Source: an uncultured Clostridia bacterium
GTDB taxonomy: Bacteria; Bacillota; Clostridia; TANB77; CAG-508
Assembly: GCA_934133175.1 (NCBI GenBank)
Contig: CAKPAX010000002.1
Coordinates: forward strand, 1 to 64,000
Direction of reading: 5' to 3'
DNA: 64,000 nucleotides
Shown: piece after piece, positions 57,501 to 64,000 of the stretch
Numbering within the stretch: the first letter of the stretch is position 1
Layout: each line of letters starts with the position of its first letter
The notes under the pieces: model-generated
Databases searched by the model: none
What the model saw: only the letters and a program-made list of their open reading frames with translations
Told to the model about the DNA's origin: nothing
Program-made: the position numbers and the translations under genes

Positions 57501-58088
57501 TAATTTTCTTGCTAACTGAATTAATTTTTGATTTGCTAATACTTGTTCTTGTAACCCATTATTTTGTACTTCTATATAATAATCTTCTCCAAAAACTTTT
57601 TTATGCCATAATGCTATTTCTTCTGCTTTTTCATTATTTCCATTTAATAAAGCCTGATTTAAACTTCCAGCTAAACATCCGCTTAAGCATATTAATCCTT
57701 CATGATATTTTTCTAGCACTTCTAAATCAATACGTGGTTTATAATAATATCCATCAACAAATCCAATTGATACTAATTTACTTAAATTCTTATACCCTTC
57801 ATTATTTTTAGCAAGCAATATAAGATGATTATATTTGTTGTCTATATTTGGTTCTTTATCGAATCTACTCCTAGGCGCAACATATACCTCACATCCTATA
57901 ATTGGCTTTATTCCTTCTTTTTTACAAGCTTTATAAAAGTCTATTACACCATACATAACTCCATGATCAGTAAGAGCTATGGCATTCATTCCAAGCTCTT
58001 TTGCTCTTACTGGTAAATCCTTTATTCTATTAGCTCCATCTAGCAAACTAAATTCACTATGTATATGTAAATGAACAAAATCTGACAT
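54576..58088 (-). CDS. dnaE: DNA polymerase III subunit alpha (DnaE)
   Basis: A 1170-residue replicative polymerase of the DnaE1-like class. The N-terminal PHP domain begins FVHLHIHSEFSLLDGANRI with ALTDHGVMYGV. The polymerase palm has GPGRGSGAGSIIAYAIEIT and the catalytic Asp pair in MPDFDVDFCYEHR, then FGTMSARMVIRDVARAL and ASTHACGIVIT. A helix-hairpin-helix region and the OB-fold (VKYAGIITAVKKKYTKTNKIMAFVTVEDL) follow. In Firmicutes it works alongside PolC; whether PolC exists here is not visible. It is monocistronic with ATAAGGAGAAAG upstream. Confidence 0.96.
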   Translation of the reverse strand: MSDFVHLHIHSEFSLLDGANRIKDLPVRAKELGMNAIALTDHGVMYGVIDFYKACKKEGIKPIIGCEVYVAPRSRFDKEPNIDNKYNHLILLAKNNEGYKNLSKLVSIGFVDGYYYKPRIDLEVLEKYHEGLICLSGCLAGSLNQALLNGNNEKAEEIALWHKKVFGEDYYIEVQNNGLQEQVLANQKLIQLARKLDIPLAATNDAHYLKREDAYNHEVLLCIQTGKRMSDSDRMRFETDELYVKSPEEMSEYFSNFPDAIENTVKIAEKCNVEFEFGHTILPNYDVPPEFETHYDYFKKLCDDGIKNRYGDNPSKEILERAEYELSIIKKMGYVDYFLIVWDFIHYAKTHDIPVGPGRGSGAGSIIAYAIEITDIDPIKYGLLFERFLNPERISMPDFDVDFCYEHRQDVIDYVSRKYGHDHVSQIITFGTMSARMVIRDVARALDFPYSEADKLAKMIPNELHITIKKALEQNKELNNLYENDGNIKNLLDIAMGLEGMPRQASTHACGIVITKDPVDTYVPLYVRDNQISTQYIMTTLEELGLLKMDFLGLRTLTVIKDTIDLVKQNRGIDVEFDKEMADPKVYKLWQEGKTCGIFQFESQGMTNFMKELKPDCLEDLIAGVSLYRPGPMDQIPRYIKGKLHPGHNEYTHPRLEPILNVTYGCMVYQEQVMQIVRDLAGYSLGRADLVRRAMGKKKLDVMAKEREIFINGQVDENGNIIVPGCVRNGIDKESANKIFDEMAEFAKYAFNKSHAACYAVVAYRTAYLKAYYPAEFMAATLNSFLGNLDKIPQYIDECKLLGIEILKPDINKSNSKFTVENIDGGQKIGKIRFGLGSIKNVGLVPIDSIIKERNENGKFKSFTDFCERIADEAVNKKCIESLIRAGAFQEFPENRATLLASFETIIDTIQSSKKKGLDGQVSMFDIGNEEDEEKNDKIKYTYYNQQEFTEKELLSMEKEMLGIYVSGHPLEKLRDQIEHETNINTKQIKEIDEEMSKEEQTEKLQFKDGQNVKYAGIITAVKKKYTKTNKIMAFVTVEDLFGQAEIIVFENAYLSSQKSLIEENIVLVDGRLSIRENEETKIIAKQITDFGVKKHKVLIFDITELEEETKAKLRGAIKYFSGERNNISVKIRIDNEFKPCGAIFVTDEILKVFEEILGKERVNIEEVPI

Positions 58089-58149
58089 TTTCTTTCTCCT
58101 TATTTTCCACTCATTATATGAAATTCTTATAATTTTGTCAATTTAGTAA

Positions 58150-59592
58150 TTATTTTTCTACCCATACAGACACAGTTCTATTTTTTACTTTAAATACTCC
58201 GAATCCATCTTCATCAATTGTAACTTCTTCTTCAAAATTTCCTAATGCATCTATAAAAGTTTCTTCTGCAAATTTTTCTCCTATGTACATTCTTTTTTCT
58301 CCATCTATCTTATTAGATGCTATAACTGCTAAGCCAGATTTTATATGTTCATTGTCTCCTTCACGAGTAAAACCTATTACACTATCGTGATCAAAATAAT
58401 CATGTTCTAATCCATATGCCTTATCTTTTCTTAGTATCATTAGATCTTCTAATTTATCCATTTTTTCTATATTACTATATGGTATTCCATAATAATCACC
58501 ATAAAATACACATGGATATCCATCATTTTTTAATAAAATTATTGAATATGCAATTTGTTTAAACCATGGTTCTATAAAACTTTGTAACGCTTGCCCTGGT
58601 TGAGTATCATGATTATCTACAAATGTTACTGCTTTAAGTGGATTTTCCTTTAATAATGTATTATCTAATAATCTTGACATATCATAATTAGGGTCTTGTG
58701 ATGCTGTATAAAAATTATAATGTAATGGTACATCAAATAAAGAAATTTGTCCTTCTGTTTCTGTTATATATCTATGTAGTTTTTGTACATCACCTGTCCA
58801 ATATTCTCCAACTGCAAATATATTTCTTTTTTTATATTCTTTTAAATATTTCATCCATTCATTATAAAATGATGATGGAATATGTTTTACAGCATCCAAT
58901 CTAAAACCATCTACATCTGTAAAATCCATATACCATTTTCCCCAATTTTTACATTCTTCAACTACTTCTGGATTATAAAAATCTAAATCTGCTCCCATCA
59001 AATAATCATAATTTCCGTTTTCATCATCAACTTCATTTTGCCATTGTTTATCCTTAAACTTAAAAATTGAGTGTTCACCTGTTGCATTATTATAATCAAT
59101 TCCATCAAAGTGTGTCCAATTCCATTTAAAATTTGAATATTTATTTTTTCTATTTGGAAATGTAAATTTTGTTGCTGCTTGTAATGTTTCATTTTGTGAA
59201 ATTTCTACATTGTGATTAGCCCACTCTACTTTATTTGCTTTTATTATTTGTAAAAAATCTGCTCCCATTTTATGATTTAAAACAATATCTGCATAACTTT
59301 CTATACCTGCTTGTTTTAAAACTTGTATTGCTTCTAAATATTCATCTTTTGTTCCATATTTTGTTGCAATAGAACCTTGTTGATCAAATTCTCCTAAATC
59401 ATATAAATCATATGGACCATATCCCACTTCATTTTTCCCACCAATTCCTTTATAAGCTGGAGGTAACCATAAAGCAGTAACTCCAACTCTTGATAATTTT
59501 TCTGATTCTTCTATTACTTTATTCCATAAACCTTTTTCACAGTTCAAATACCATTCAAAATATTGCATTATTATCCCATTTATTTTTTTCAT
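58150..59592 (-). CDS. amyA: cytoplasmic alpha-amylase, GH13
   Basis: It hydrolyses alpha-1,4-glucans. The start at 59592 (MKKINGIIMQYFEWYLNCEK) follows AAGGAGATATG; no signal peptide is present, so it acts on intracellular glycogen or imported maltodextrins. GH13 motifs are ADIVLNHKMG, the nucleophile Asp in DGFRLDAVKHI, the acid Glu in VGEYWTGDV and the Asp in FVDNHDTQPGQAL. At 480 residues it matches the liquefying amylase subfamily (GH13_5), including the C-terminal beta domain. It is a single gene. Confidence 0.93.
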   Translation of the reverse strand: MKKINGIIMQYFEWYLNCEKGLWNKVIEESEKLSRVGVTALWLPPAYKGIGGKNEVGYGPYDLYDLGEFDQQGSIATKYGTKDEYLEAIQVLKQAGIESYADIVLNHKMGADFLQIIKANKVEWANHNVEISQNETLQAATKFTFPNRKNKYSNFKWNWTHFDGIDYNNATGEHSIFKFKDKQWQNEVDDENGNYDYLMGADLDFYNPEVVEECKNWGKWYMDFTDVDGFRLDAVKHIPSSFYNEWMKYLKEYKKRNIFAVGEYWTGDVQKLHRYITETEGQISLFDVPLHYNFYTASQDPNYDMSRLLDNTLLKENPLKAVTFVDNHDTQPGQALQSFIEPWFKQIAYSIILLKNDGYPCVFYGDYYGIPYSNIEKMDKLEDLMILRKDKAYGLEHDYFDHDSVIGFTREGDNEHIKSGLAVIASNKIDGEKRMYIGEKFAEETFIDALGNFEEEVTIDEDGFGVFKVKNRTVSVWVEK

Positions 59593-59720
59593 TTCATATC
59601 TCCTTCTTTCACAGGATATTATATCATTATAAGATTTCAATGTACATAAATTGACATTTTTTTTTAATTTTTATATAATCACATATGGTTAATAAAATAT
59701 AATATAAGGAAGCGATTTTT

Positions 59721-60137
59721 TTGGAACATATTTTTGAAAGAACTATAAACTATTATGAAACAGATAAAATGGGAATTGTACACCATTCTAACTACATTAG
59801 ATTCTTAGAAGAAGCTCGTTGTGAATTTTTAAAAGCAATTGATTTACCTTATGAAACTTTAGAAAATAATGGAATTATGATACCTGTTTTAGAAGTTCAC
59901 TGCAAATACAAATATCACGTAAGCTTTGGAGACACAATTGTTATAAAAAGTAAAATTTCAACCTTTACAGGCGTTAAAATGATTGTTGACTATGAAATAA
60001 TTAACAAAGCTAATTCTAATTTAGTTATGACAGCTCAAACCAAACATTGTTTTACAAATAACTCTTTACAACCTATCAACCTAAAAAAACATTATATAGA
60101 AGGTTACGAAAAAATAATAAATGCTTTAGAAAATTAA
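59721..60137 (+). CDS. acyl-CoA thioesterase, YbgC/FadM-like hotdog fold
   Basis: A 138-residue 4HBT-family thioesterase. It starts at TTG 59721 with AAGGAAGCG upstream. Motif YYETDKMGIVHHSNYIRFLEEARCEFL contains the catalytic Asp and His pattern of the YbgC type. The rest (HCKYKYHVSFGDTIVIKSKI) fits the hotdog fold. It cleaves short- or medium-chain acyl-CoA, but the physiological substrate is unknown. It runs divergently from the amylase gene. Confidence 0.88.
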   Translation: MEHIFERTINYYETDKMGIVHHSNYIRFLEEARCEFLKAIDLPYETLENNGIMIPVLEVHCKYKYHVSFGDTIVIKSKISTFTGVKMIVDYEIINKANSNLVMTAQTKHCFTNNSLQPINLKKHYIEGYEKIINALEN

Positions 60138-60245
60138 AATATAGTAATTTATAAAAAATACTTTATATTTTATATGTTTTATGGTACAATATTGTAAATT
60201 TATAAATTATAATGTCAAAAGATAAAATATTAGGAGGAATTTTTT

Positions 60246-60533
60246 ATGGAATTTAGTAAATGTAATCGTTGTGGTAACTTCTATATTTCAGATAGTAATG
60301 TATGCCCTAAATGTGCAGCAAAAGATAATTTAGAATTTTCTGCATTTAAAAATTATATACAAGAAAATGGTTTTGAAGAATCATTAGGAGCTATATCTTC
60401 TGAAACAGGTATTTCAGAAAAAAATTTAAGTAGATTTTTAAATTATGACGAATTTAAACAATTTCAACAAGAAAATAGAAATATAAACTTAAATAACAAT
60501 AAATTTGGAAATAATGGAATAAATTTAGATTAA
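60246..60533 (+). CDS. zinc-ribbon/HTH small protein, YvyF (TIGR03826)-like
   Basis: A 95-residue protein with two CxxC knuckles (CNRCGNFY and CPKCAAKD, residues 6-24) and then a helical segment AFKNYIQENGFEESLGAISSETGISEKNLSRFLN that looks like a helix-turn-helix. The tail is Asn-rich. The arrangement resembles the YvyF-like zinc-ribbon regulators found near flagellar genes in other Firmicutes, but no flagellar genes are here. The TAGGAGGAATT site is strong. A terminator hairpin follows before tyrS. Confidence 0.7.
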   Translation: MEFSKCNRCGNFYISDSNVCPKCAAKDNLEFSAFKNYIQENGFEESLGAISSETGISEKNLSRFLNYDEFKQFQQENRNINLNNNKFGNNGINLD

Positions 60534-60544
60534 TTTTTATATTA

Positions 60545-60568
60545 TAGCCATATTATATATATGGCTAC
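60545..60568 (+). terminator. hairpin between the zinc-ribbon gene and tyrS
   Basis: Arms TAGCCATAT and ATATGGCTA followed by CTTTTATT. The 65-base gap leaves no room for a T-box leader in front of tyrS. Confidence 0.65.
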
Positions 60569-60598
60569 TTTTATTAATTATACTAGGAGGATTTATAT

Positions 60599-61813
60599 AT
60601 GAAAAATGTATTTGATATATTAGATGAAAGAGGATATGTTGAACAAATGACTCATCCTCAAGAAATCAAAGAATTATTTGCTAAGGAATCTGTACCTTTC
60701 TACATAGGAATAGATCCAACAGCTGATAGTTTGCATATTGGTCACTTTATATCTTTAATGGTTGCTTCTCATATGCAAAAATGTGGTCACAAACCAATTA
60801 TATTAGTTGGTGGTGGTACTGCTATTATAGGTGACCCATCAGGAAAAACTGATATGAGAAAAATGCTATCTAAAGAAGAAATAAATCATAATGTTGAATC
60901 AATAAAAAAACAAATAGCTAAGTTTTTAAGTTTTGAAGGTGAAAATGCAGCTATTATTGTTAATAATGCTGATTGGATATTAGATTTAAATTATGTTGAT
61001 TTTATGCGTGAAATAGGAAGTTTATTTTCAGTAAATAAAATGCTTGCAGCAGATTGTTATAAACAAAGATTAGATACAGGTCTTACATTTTTTGAAATGG
61101 GATATATGCTTATGCAATCTTATGACTTTTTATATTTGTACAACAAATATGGATGTAAATTAGAAATGGGCGGAAACGATCAATGGTCTAATATCATAGG
61201 CGGTGTTGATCTTATAAGAAAAATTGGTAAAGATGATTCTTTTGGTTTAACATTTAAACTTCTTACAACTAAAGAAGGTAAAAAAATGGGAAAAACTGAA
61301 AAGGGTGCTTTATGGCTTGATGCAGAAAAAACTTCTCCTTATGAATTTTATCAATATTGGAGAAATGTTGCTGACGATGATATAAAAACTGTTTTATCAT
61401 TACTTACATTCTTACCTATGGATAAAATAAATGAACTTACATCTTATAATGATGAAAGAATAAATGAAGCAAAAAAAGTAGCTGCTTTTGAAATAACAAA
61501 ATTAATTCACGGTGAAGAAGAAGCAAAAAAAGCTGAGCAAGCTTCACTAGCCTTATTTGAAGGTCAAGGTAATTTAGATAATATGCCTTCTACAAAATTA
61601 GAAAATATTGATATTTCTATTGTTGATGCTATTGTTTTATCAGGCATTGCACCATCAAAAGGTCAAGCTAGAACTTTAATTGCTCAGGGTGGAATTTCTT
61701 TAAATGATGAAAAAGTAACTGATGTTTCTTATAAATTATCAGAAAACGATTTTAATGATGGATATGCTATATTAAAAAAAGGTAAAAAAATATACCATAA
61801 ATTAGAAAAATAA
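60599..61813 (+). CDS. tyrS: tyrosyl-tRNA synthetase
   Basis: A 404-residue class I synthetase charging tRNA-Tyr. The HIGH motif is LHIGHFISL, the tyrosine pocket is [12 protein letters not shown], and the KMSKS-like loop is KKMGKTEKG. The C-terminal S4 RNA-binding domain reads [32 protein letters not shown]. The length and [11 protein letters not shown] segment fit the TyrZ-like/TyrRS2 group. No T-box leader is present, unusual for Firmicute synthetases but common in this group. The ribosome site is TAGGAGGATTT. Confidence 0.95.
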   Translation: MKNVFDILDERGYVEQMTHPQEIKELFAKESVPFYIGIDPTADSLHIGHFISLMVASHMQKCGHKPIILVGGGTAIIGDPSGKTDMRKMLSKEEINHNVESIKKQIAKFLSFEGENAAIIVNNADWILDLNYVDFMREIGSLFSVNKMLAADCYKQRLDTGLTFFEMGYMLMQSYDFLYLYNKYGCKLEMGGNDQWSNIIGGVDLIRKIGKDDSFGLTFKLLTTKEGKKMGKTEKGALWLDAEKTSPYEFYQYWRNVADDDIKTVLSLLTFLPMDKINELTSYNDERINEAKKVAAFEITKLIHGEEEAKKAEQASLALFEGQGNLDNMPSTKLENIDISIVDAIVLSGIAPSKGQARTLIAQGGISLNDEKVTDVSYKLSENDFNDGYAILKKGKKIYHKLEK

Positions 61814-61819
61814 TTTAAT

Positions 61820-61852
61820 AAAAACCTCTTAGATAAATTCTAAGAGGTTTTT
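61820..61852. terminator. bidirectional terminator between tyrS and the UPF0182 gene
   Basis: Arms AAAAACCTCTTAGA and TCTAAGAGGTTTTT with a five-base loop lie between the convergent genes. Confidence 0.85.
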
Positions 61853-61866
61853 ATTTTTAATATTTC

Positions 61867-64000
61867 TTATCTACTTGTATTTGTATCAACTGCAATATTT
61901 TCGTCAATTACTGAATTAATCTCATTCGCATCTGTATTATTTGTTGTATTACTGTTTTTCTTGTTCTTCTTCTCTTTTTCTTGTAAATTTTCTAACGAAT
62001 TAACTAAACCTTGAAGCTTTTTAATATCAGATCCCATCATTTCCCAATCATTATTTTTATTTGATTCTGTTAAATTATTATTAGCTTTTATAATTGCATC
62101 TATTAATCCCTGAAGGTCATCTGTGTTTTCTACTTCTATATCAACAGCATATTGTGAAAGTAAGTTTTTTATTGCTTCATTAATATTATTTCCAATTGCA
62201 ACTTTATTTCCTGATGCTACAATAATTTTCTTAAGAACTGGTACATCTGATTCATTAATCATTGTTTGATATATTGGTTCTATATATAAAAGAGTATTTT
62301 GTATTGGAACTATAATCATTTGTTTTGTTATTTTTGTTCCTGTTACATTTAATGCATCTAATTCTTTTGAAATTGTTTCATCTTGACTAATTTGTGTATC
62401 TAATTGCATTGGCCCTAATATATTATTGTCTGATGCATATTTATATAGTTTTAATTTACTAGTTCCATCTTCATATGCCCCAACTAAATATGATATTATA
62501 TTTTGTTTTCCACTTGGTGTAAATGTTTGAACTAGTCCTAATGTATCTTTATCTGAATCTGTTGTTTTTAACATTGTGTAATATGGACTAAGTACTGTTC
62601 CTGTTGCTTTTGTTGTTTGCATTGTTGTATTATATTTTGCTTGTTCCCATATATCATCACTTCTATATAACACATCTGGTTTTACATTATGATATAATGT
62701 AATCATTTTTGATTGAATATTATATAAATATTGTGGATATATAAAATTCTTTGATACATCTTCTGGTATTTTACTATCTATATCTTCAAATAATGTTTTA
62801 TATGTATTTCTATATGCCATAGCTATTGGATCTGTTCTATCTGTTATATAAAATTTCATAGTTCCATCATAACTATTTATTAATACTTTTACAGAATTTC
62901 TTATATAATTAATTTTTTGTTTAGAGCCATTATAAACTATATTGCTATAAGATGAGTATGGATAATTGCTAGATACTGTATATGCATCTAATACCCAAAT
63001 AATATTTCCATTATCATCTATTACTGAATATGGATTTTCATCATACAATAAATATGGTAATGCTTTTTTTGCTCTTTCTCTTATATTTCTATTTATTAGT
63101 ATTTTACTATCGTTTGTTATAGAATTAGAAAACGCTAAATTTATATTTCCTTCTTTTATTGCAAGTACAATTCTATCTAAAAATCCTAAACTTAAACCTG
63201 CTTTTCCATTATAAGAATACTCATAATCTTTTCCACTTTCATCTGTATAATCGTATTCTGATTTATTCTTTGTATTTGTAACTATTGTCCCATCTGTTTC
63301 TAATCCAAAATATATTCTAGGTTGAGAGATTTTTATTTTATCACTTGATGTTGCTTTTTGCACATATTCTACATTTCCTGTTTCTGTACTTTTACTTGCA
63401 GATGTTATTATTTCTCCATATCCATGTGTATATTCATATGTTTTATTATTATAAGTTCTGTCTCCGCTTGAAATTTCTCTAGGAGAAAGATATACTAATT
63501 TTTCTTTTCCATCTATGTTGTATTTTCCTATATTTGCATTTCTATATGTATAATATCCTGTATTTGTTTGACTATCTTCTAATGTTTTTACAACCGCATC
63601 TGTATTTATTATTGCAATATTATCTAAAATATCTTCATTATTGTCTACTTCATCTACAGTAATTGTTCCAGAATAGTTTAAATTTTCTTCTTTCACATTT
63701 ATTCCATATGCATTTTTTGTATAGTCAATATTATAAGCAATATATTGTTTTTCTTTATCTAATTCATTTGAATTTACAAATACAGCATCAAATATTACCA
63801 TTACAAAGAATAATGAAACTAAATATACTGGAAGAGTAGCTAAACTTATTAATACTTTCTTCATGTTTGATTGTTTAAAATATTTTATAGCTGTAAATAT
63901 TGATGCAACTATGACAACTGCAAATATTCTATATCCCCATAATTTAACTGTTGATTCTGTAAAACCTGCTCCTGTAAGTTCCACATCATCTTCTAATGTT
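61867..64000 (-). CDS. UPF0182-family membrane protein, 5' end outside window
   Basis: Part of a large protein (COG1615 family, usually about 900 residues). The frame is open to base 64000, so the GTG at 63984 is internal. Two membrane helices are visible (about residues 17-36 and 42-66 of the visible part). A long extracytoplasmic domain follows with YLSPREISSG, HGYGEIITSA, QPRIYFGLE, ERAKKALPYLLYDENPYSVIDDNGNIIWVLDAYTVSS and FIYPQYLYNIQSKMITLYHN, all typical of the family. The Asn/Asp-rich tail is at 61867-61990. The function is unknown. Confidence 0.92.
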   Translation of the reverse strand, partial: TLEDDVELTGAGFTESTVKLWGYRIFAVVIVASIFTAIKYFKQSNMKKVLISLATLPVYLVSLFFVMVIFDAVFVNSNELDKEKQYIAYNIDYTKNAYGINVKEENLNYSGTITVDEVDNNEDILDNIAIINTDAVVKTLEDSQTNTGYYTYRNANIGKYNIDGKEKLVYLSPREISSGDRTYNNKTYEYTHGYGEIITSASKSTETGNVEYVQKATSSDKIKISQPRIYFGLETDGTIVTNTKNKSEYDYTDESGKDYEYSYNGKAGLSLGFLDRIVLAIKEGNINLAFSNSITNDSKILINRNIRERAKKALPYLLYDENPYSVIDDNGNIIWVLDAYTVSSNYPYSSYSNIVYNGSKQKINYIRNSVKVLINSYDGTMKFYITDRTDPIAMAYRNTYKTLFEDIDSKIPEDVSKNFIYPQYLYNIQSKMITLYHNVKPDVLYRSDDIWEQAKYNTTMQTTKATGTVLSPYYTMLKTTDSDKDTLGLVQTFTPSGKQNIISYLVGAYEDGTSKLKLYKYASDNNILGPMQLDTQISQDETISKELDALNVTGTKITKQMIIVPIQNTLLYIEPIYQTMINESDVPVLKKIIVASGNKVAIGNNINEAIKNLLSQYAVDIEVENTDDLQGLIDAIIKANNNLTESNKNNDWEMMGSDIKKLQGLVNSLENLQEKEKKNKKNSNTTNNTDANEINSVIDENIAVDTNTSR

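Noticed and set aside
60534..60598. T-box leader in front of tyrS
   Set aside because: Only 65 bases separate the genes and they are occupied by a terminator hairpin and the ribosome site.

Overview
The window is AT-rich (roughly three quarters A+T by eye) DNA from an endospore-forming Firmicute of the Clostridia type. This rests on a complete spoIIIAA-AH cluster, spoVS, gerW (ytfJ), two CotF-like coat genes, a LysM/M14 spore-type peptidase, SUF rather than ISC iron-sulfur genes, near-exclusive AGA arginine codons and strong AGGAGG ribosome sites. An uncultured gut lineage is likely, but that is inference. Most genes lie on the minus strand.

Layout. 1-3.5 kb is accessory: the right end of an IS256-family element, a pilin-anchored protein whose C-terminus looks like the variable region of a diversity-generating retroelement (DGR), and a hicBA pair with broken hicA. 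3.6-6.7 kb holds an SprT-like metalloprotein, a FucO-type alcohol dehydrogenase and phosphofructokinase. 7.5-12.7 kb is the spoIIIA cluster, followed by yebC with an internal stop. 14-16.2 kb holds a small regulon: an Xre repressor, membrane partners and a secreted protein sharing one operator. 16.3-20.8 kb has a decayed transketolase/dxs-like gene, a MerR regulator, a GNAT acetyltransferase, tag and mutL. 20.9-24.8 kb is an FtsX-type ABC exporter with a divergent TetR. 24.8-31.4 kb is dtxR-sufC-sufB-sufD-sufS-sufU-mnmA, linking iron sensing, Fe-S assembly and tRNA thiolation. 31.5-33.4 kb carries spore coat and peptidase genes. 33.5-43.8 kb is housekeeping: membrane protein, gerW, DUF2953, scpA, recX, recA, a peptide-binding protein, spoVS, ymdB and rny. 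44.7-49.4 kb is a 1571-residue protein with three CbbX/SpoVK-type AAA+ modules and an FtsH-type M41 peptidase. 50.3-64 kb holds tRNA-Leu, a NUDIX gene, mgtA, dnaE, an alpha-amylase, a thioesterase, tyrS and a UPF0182 gene cut by the window edge.

Most notable observation. Three otherwise intact conserved genes (spoIIIAA, gerW and the M14 peptidase) are each split by exactly one extra base. In all three the extra base is a C directly before a GGT glycine codon, so the zero frame meets CGG and the functional frame resumes at GGT. By eye, CGG occurs nowhere else in the typical genes of the window. It does occur as an ordinary arginine codon in six small orphan genes of different composition. This fits +1 frameshifting at a hungry or unassigned CGG codon, with a systematic sequencing error as the main rival explanation.
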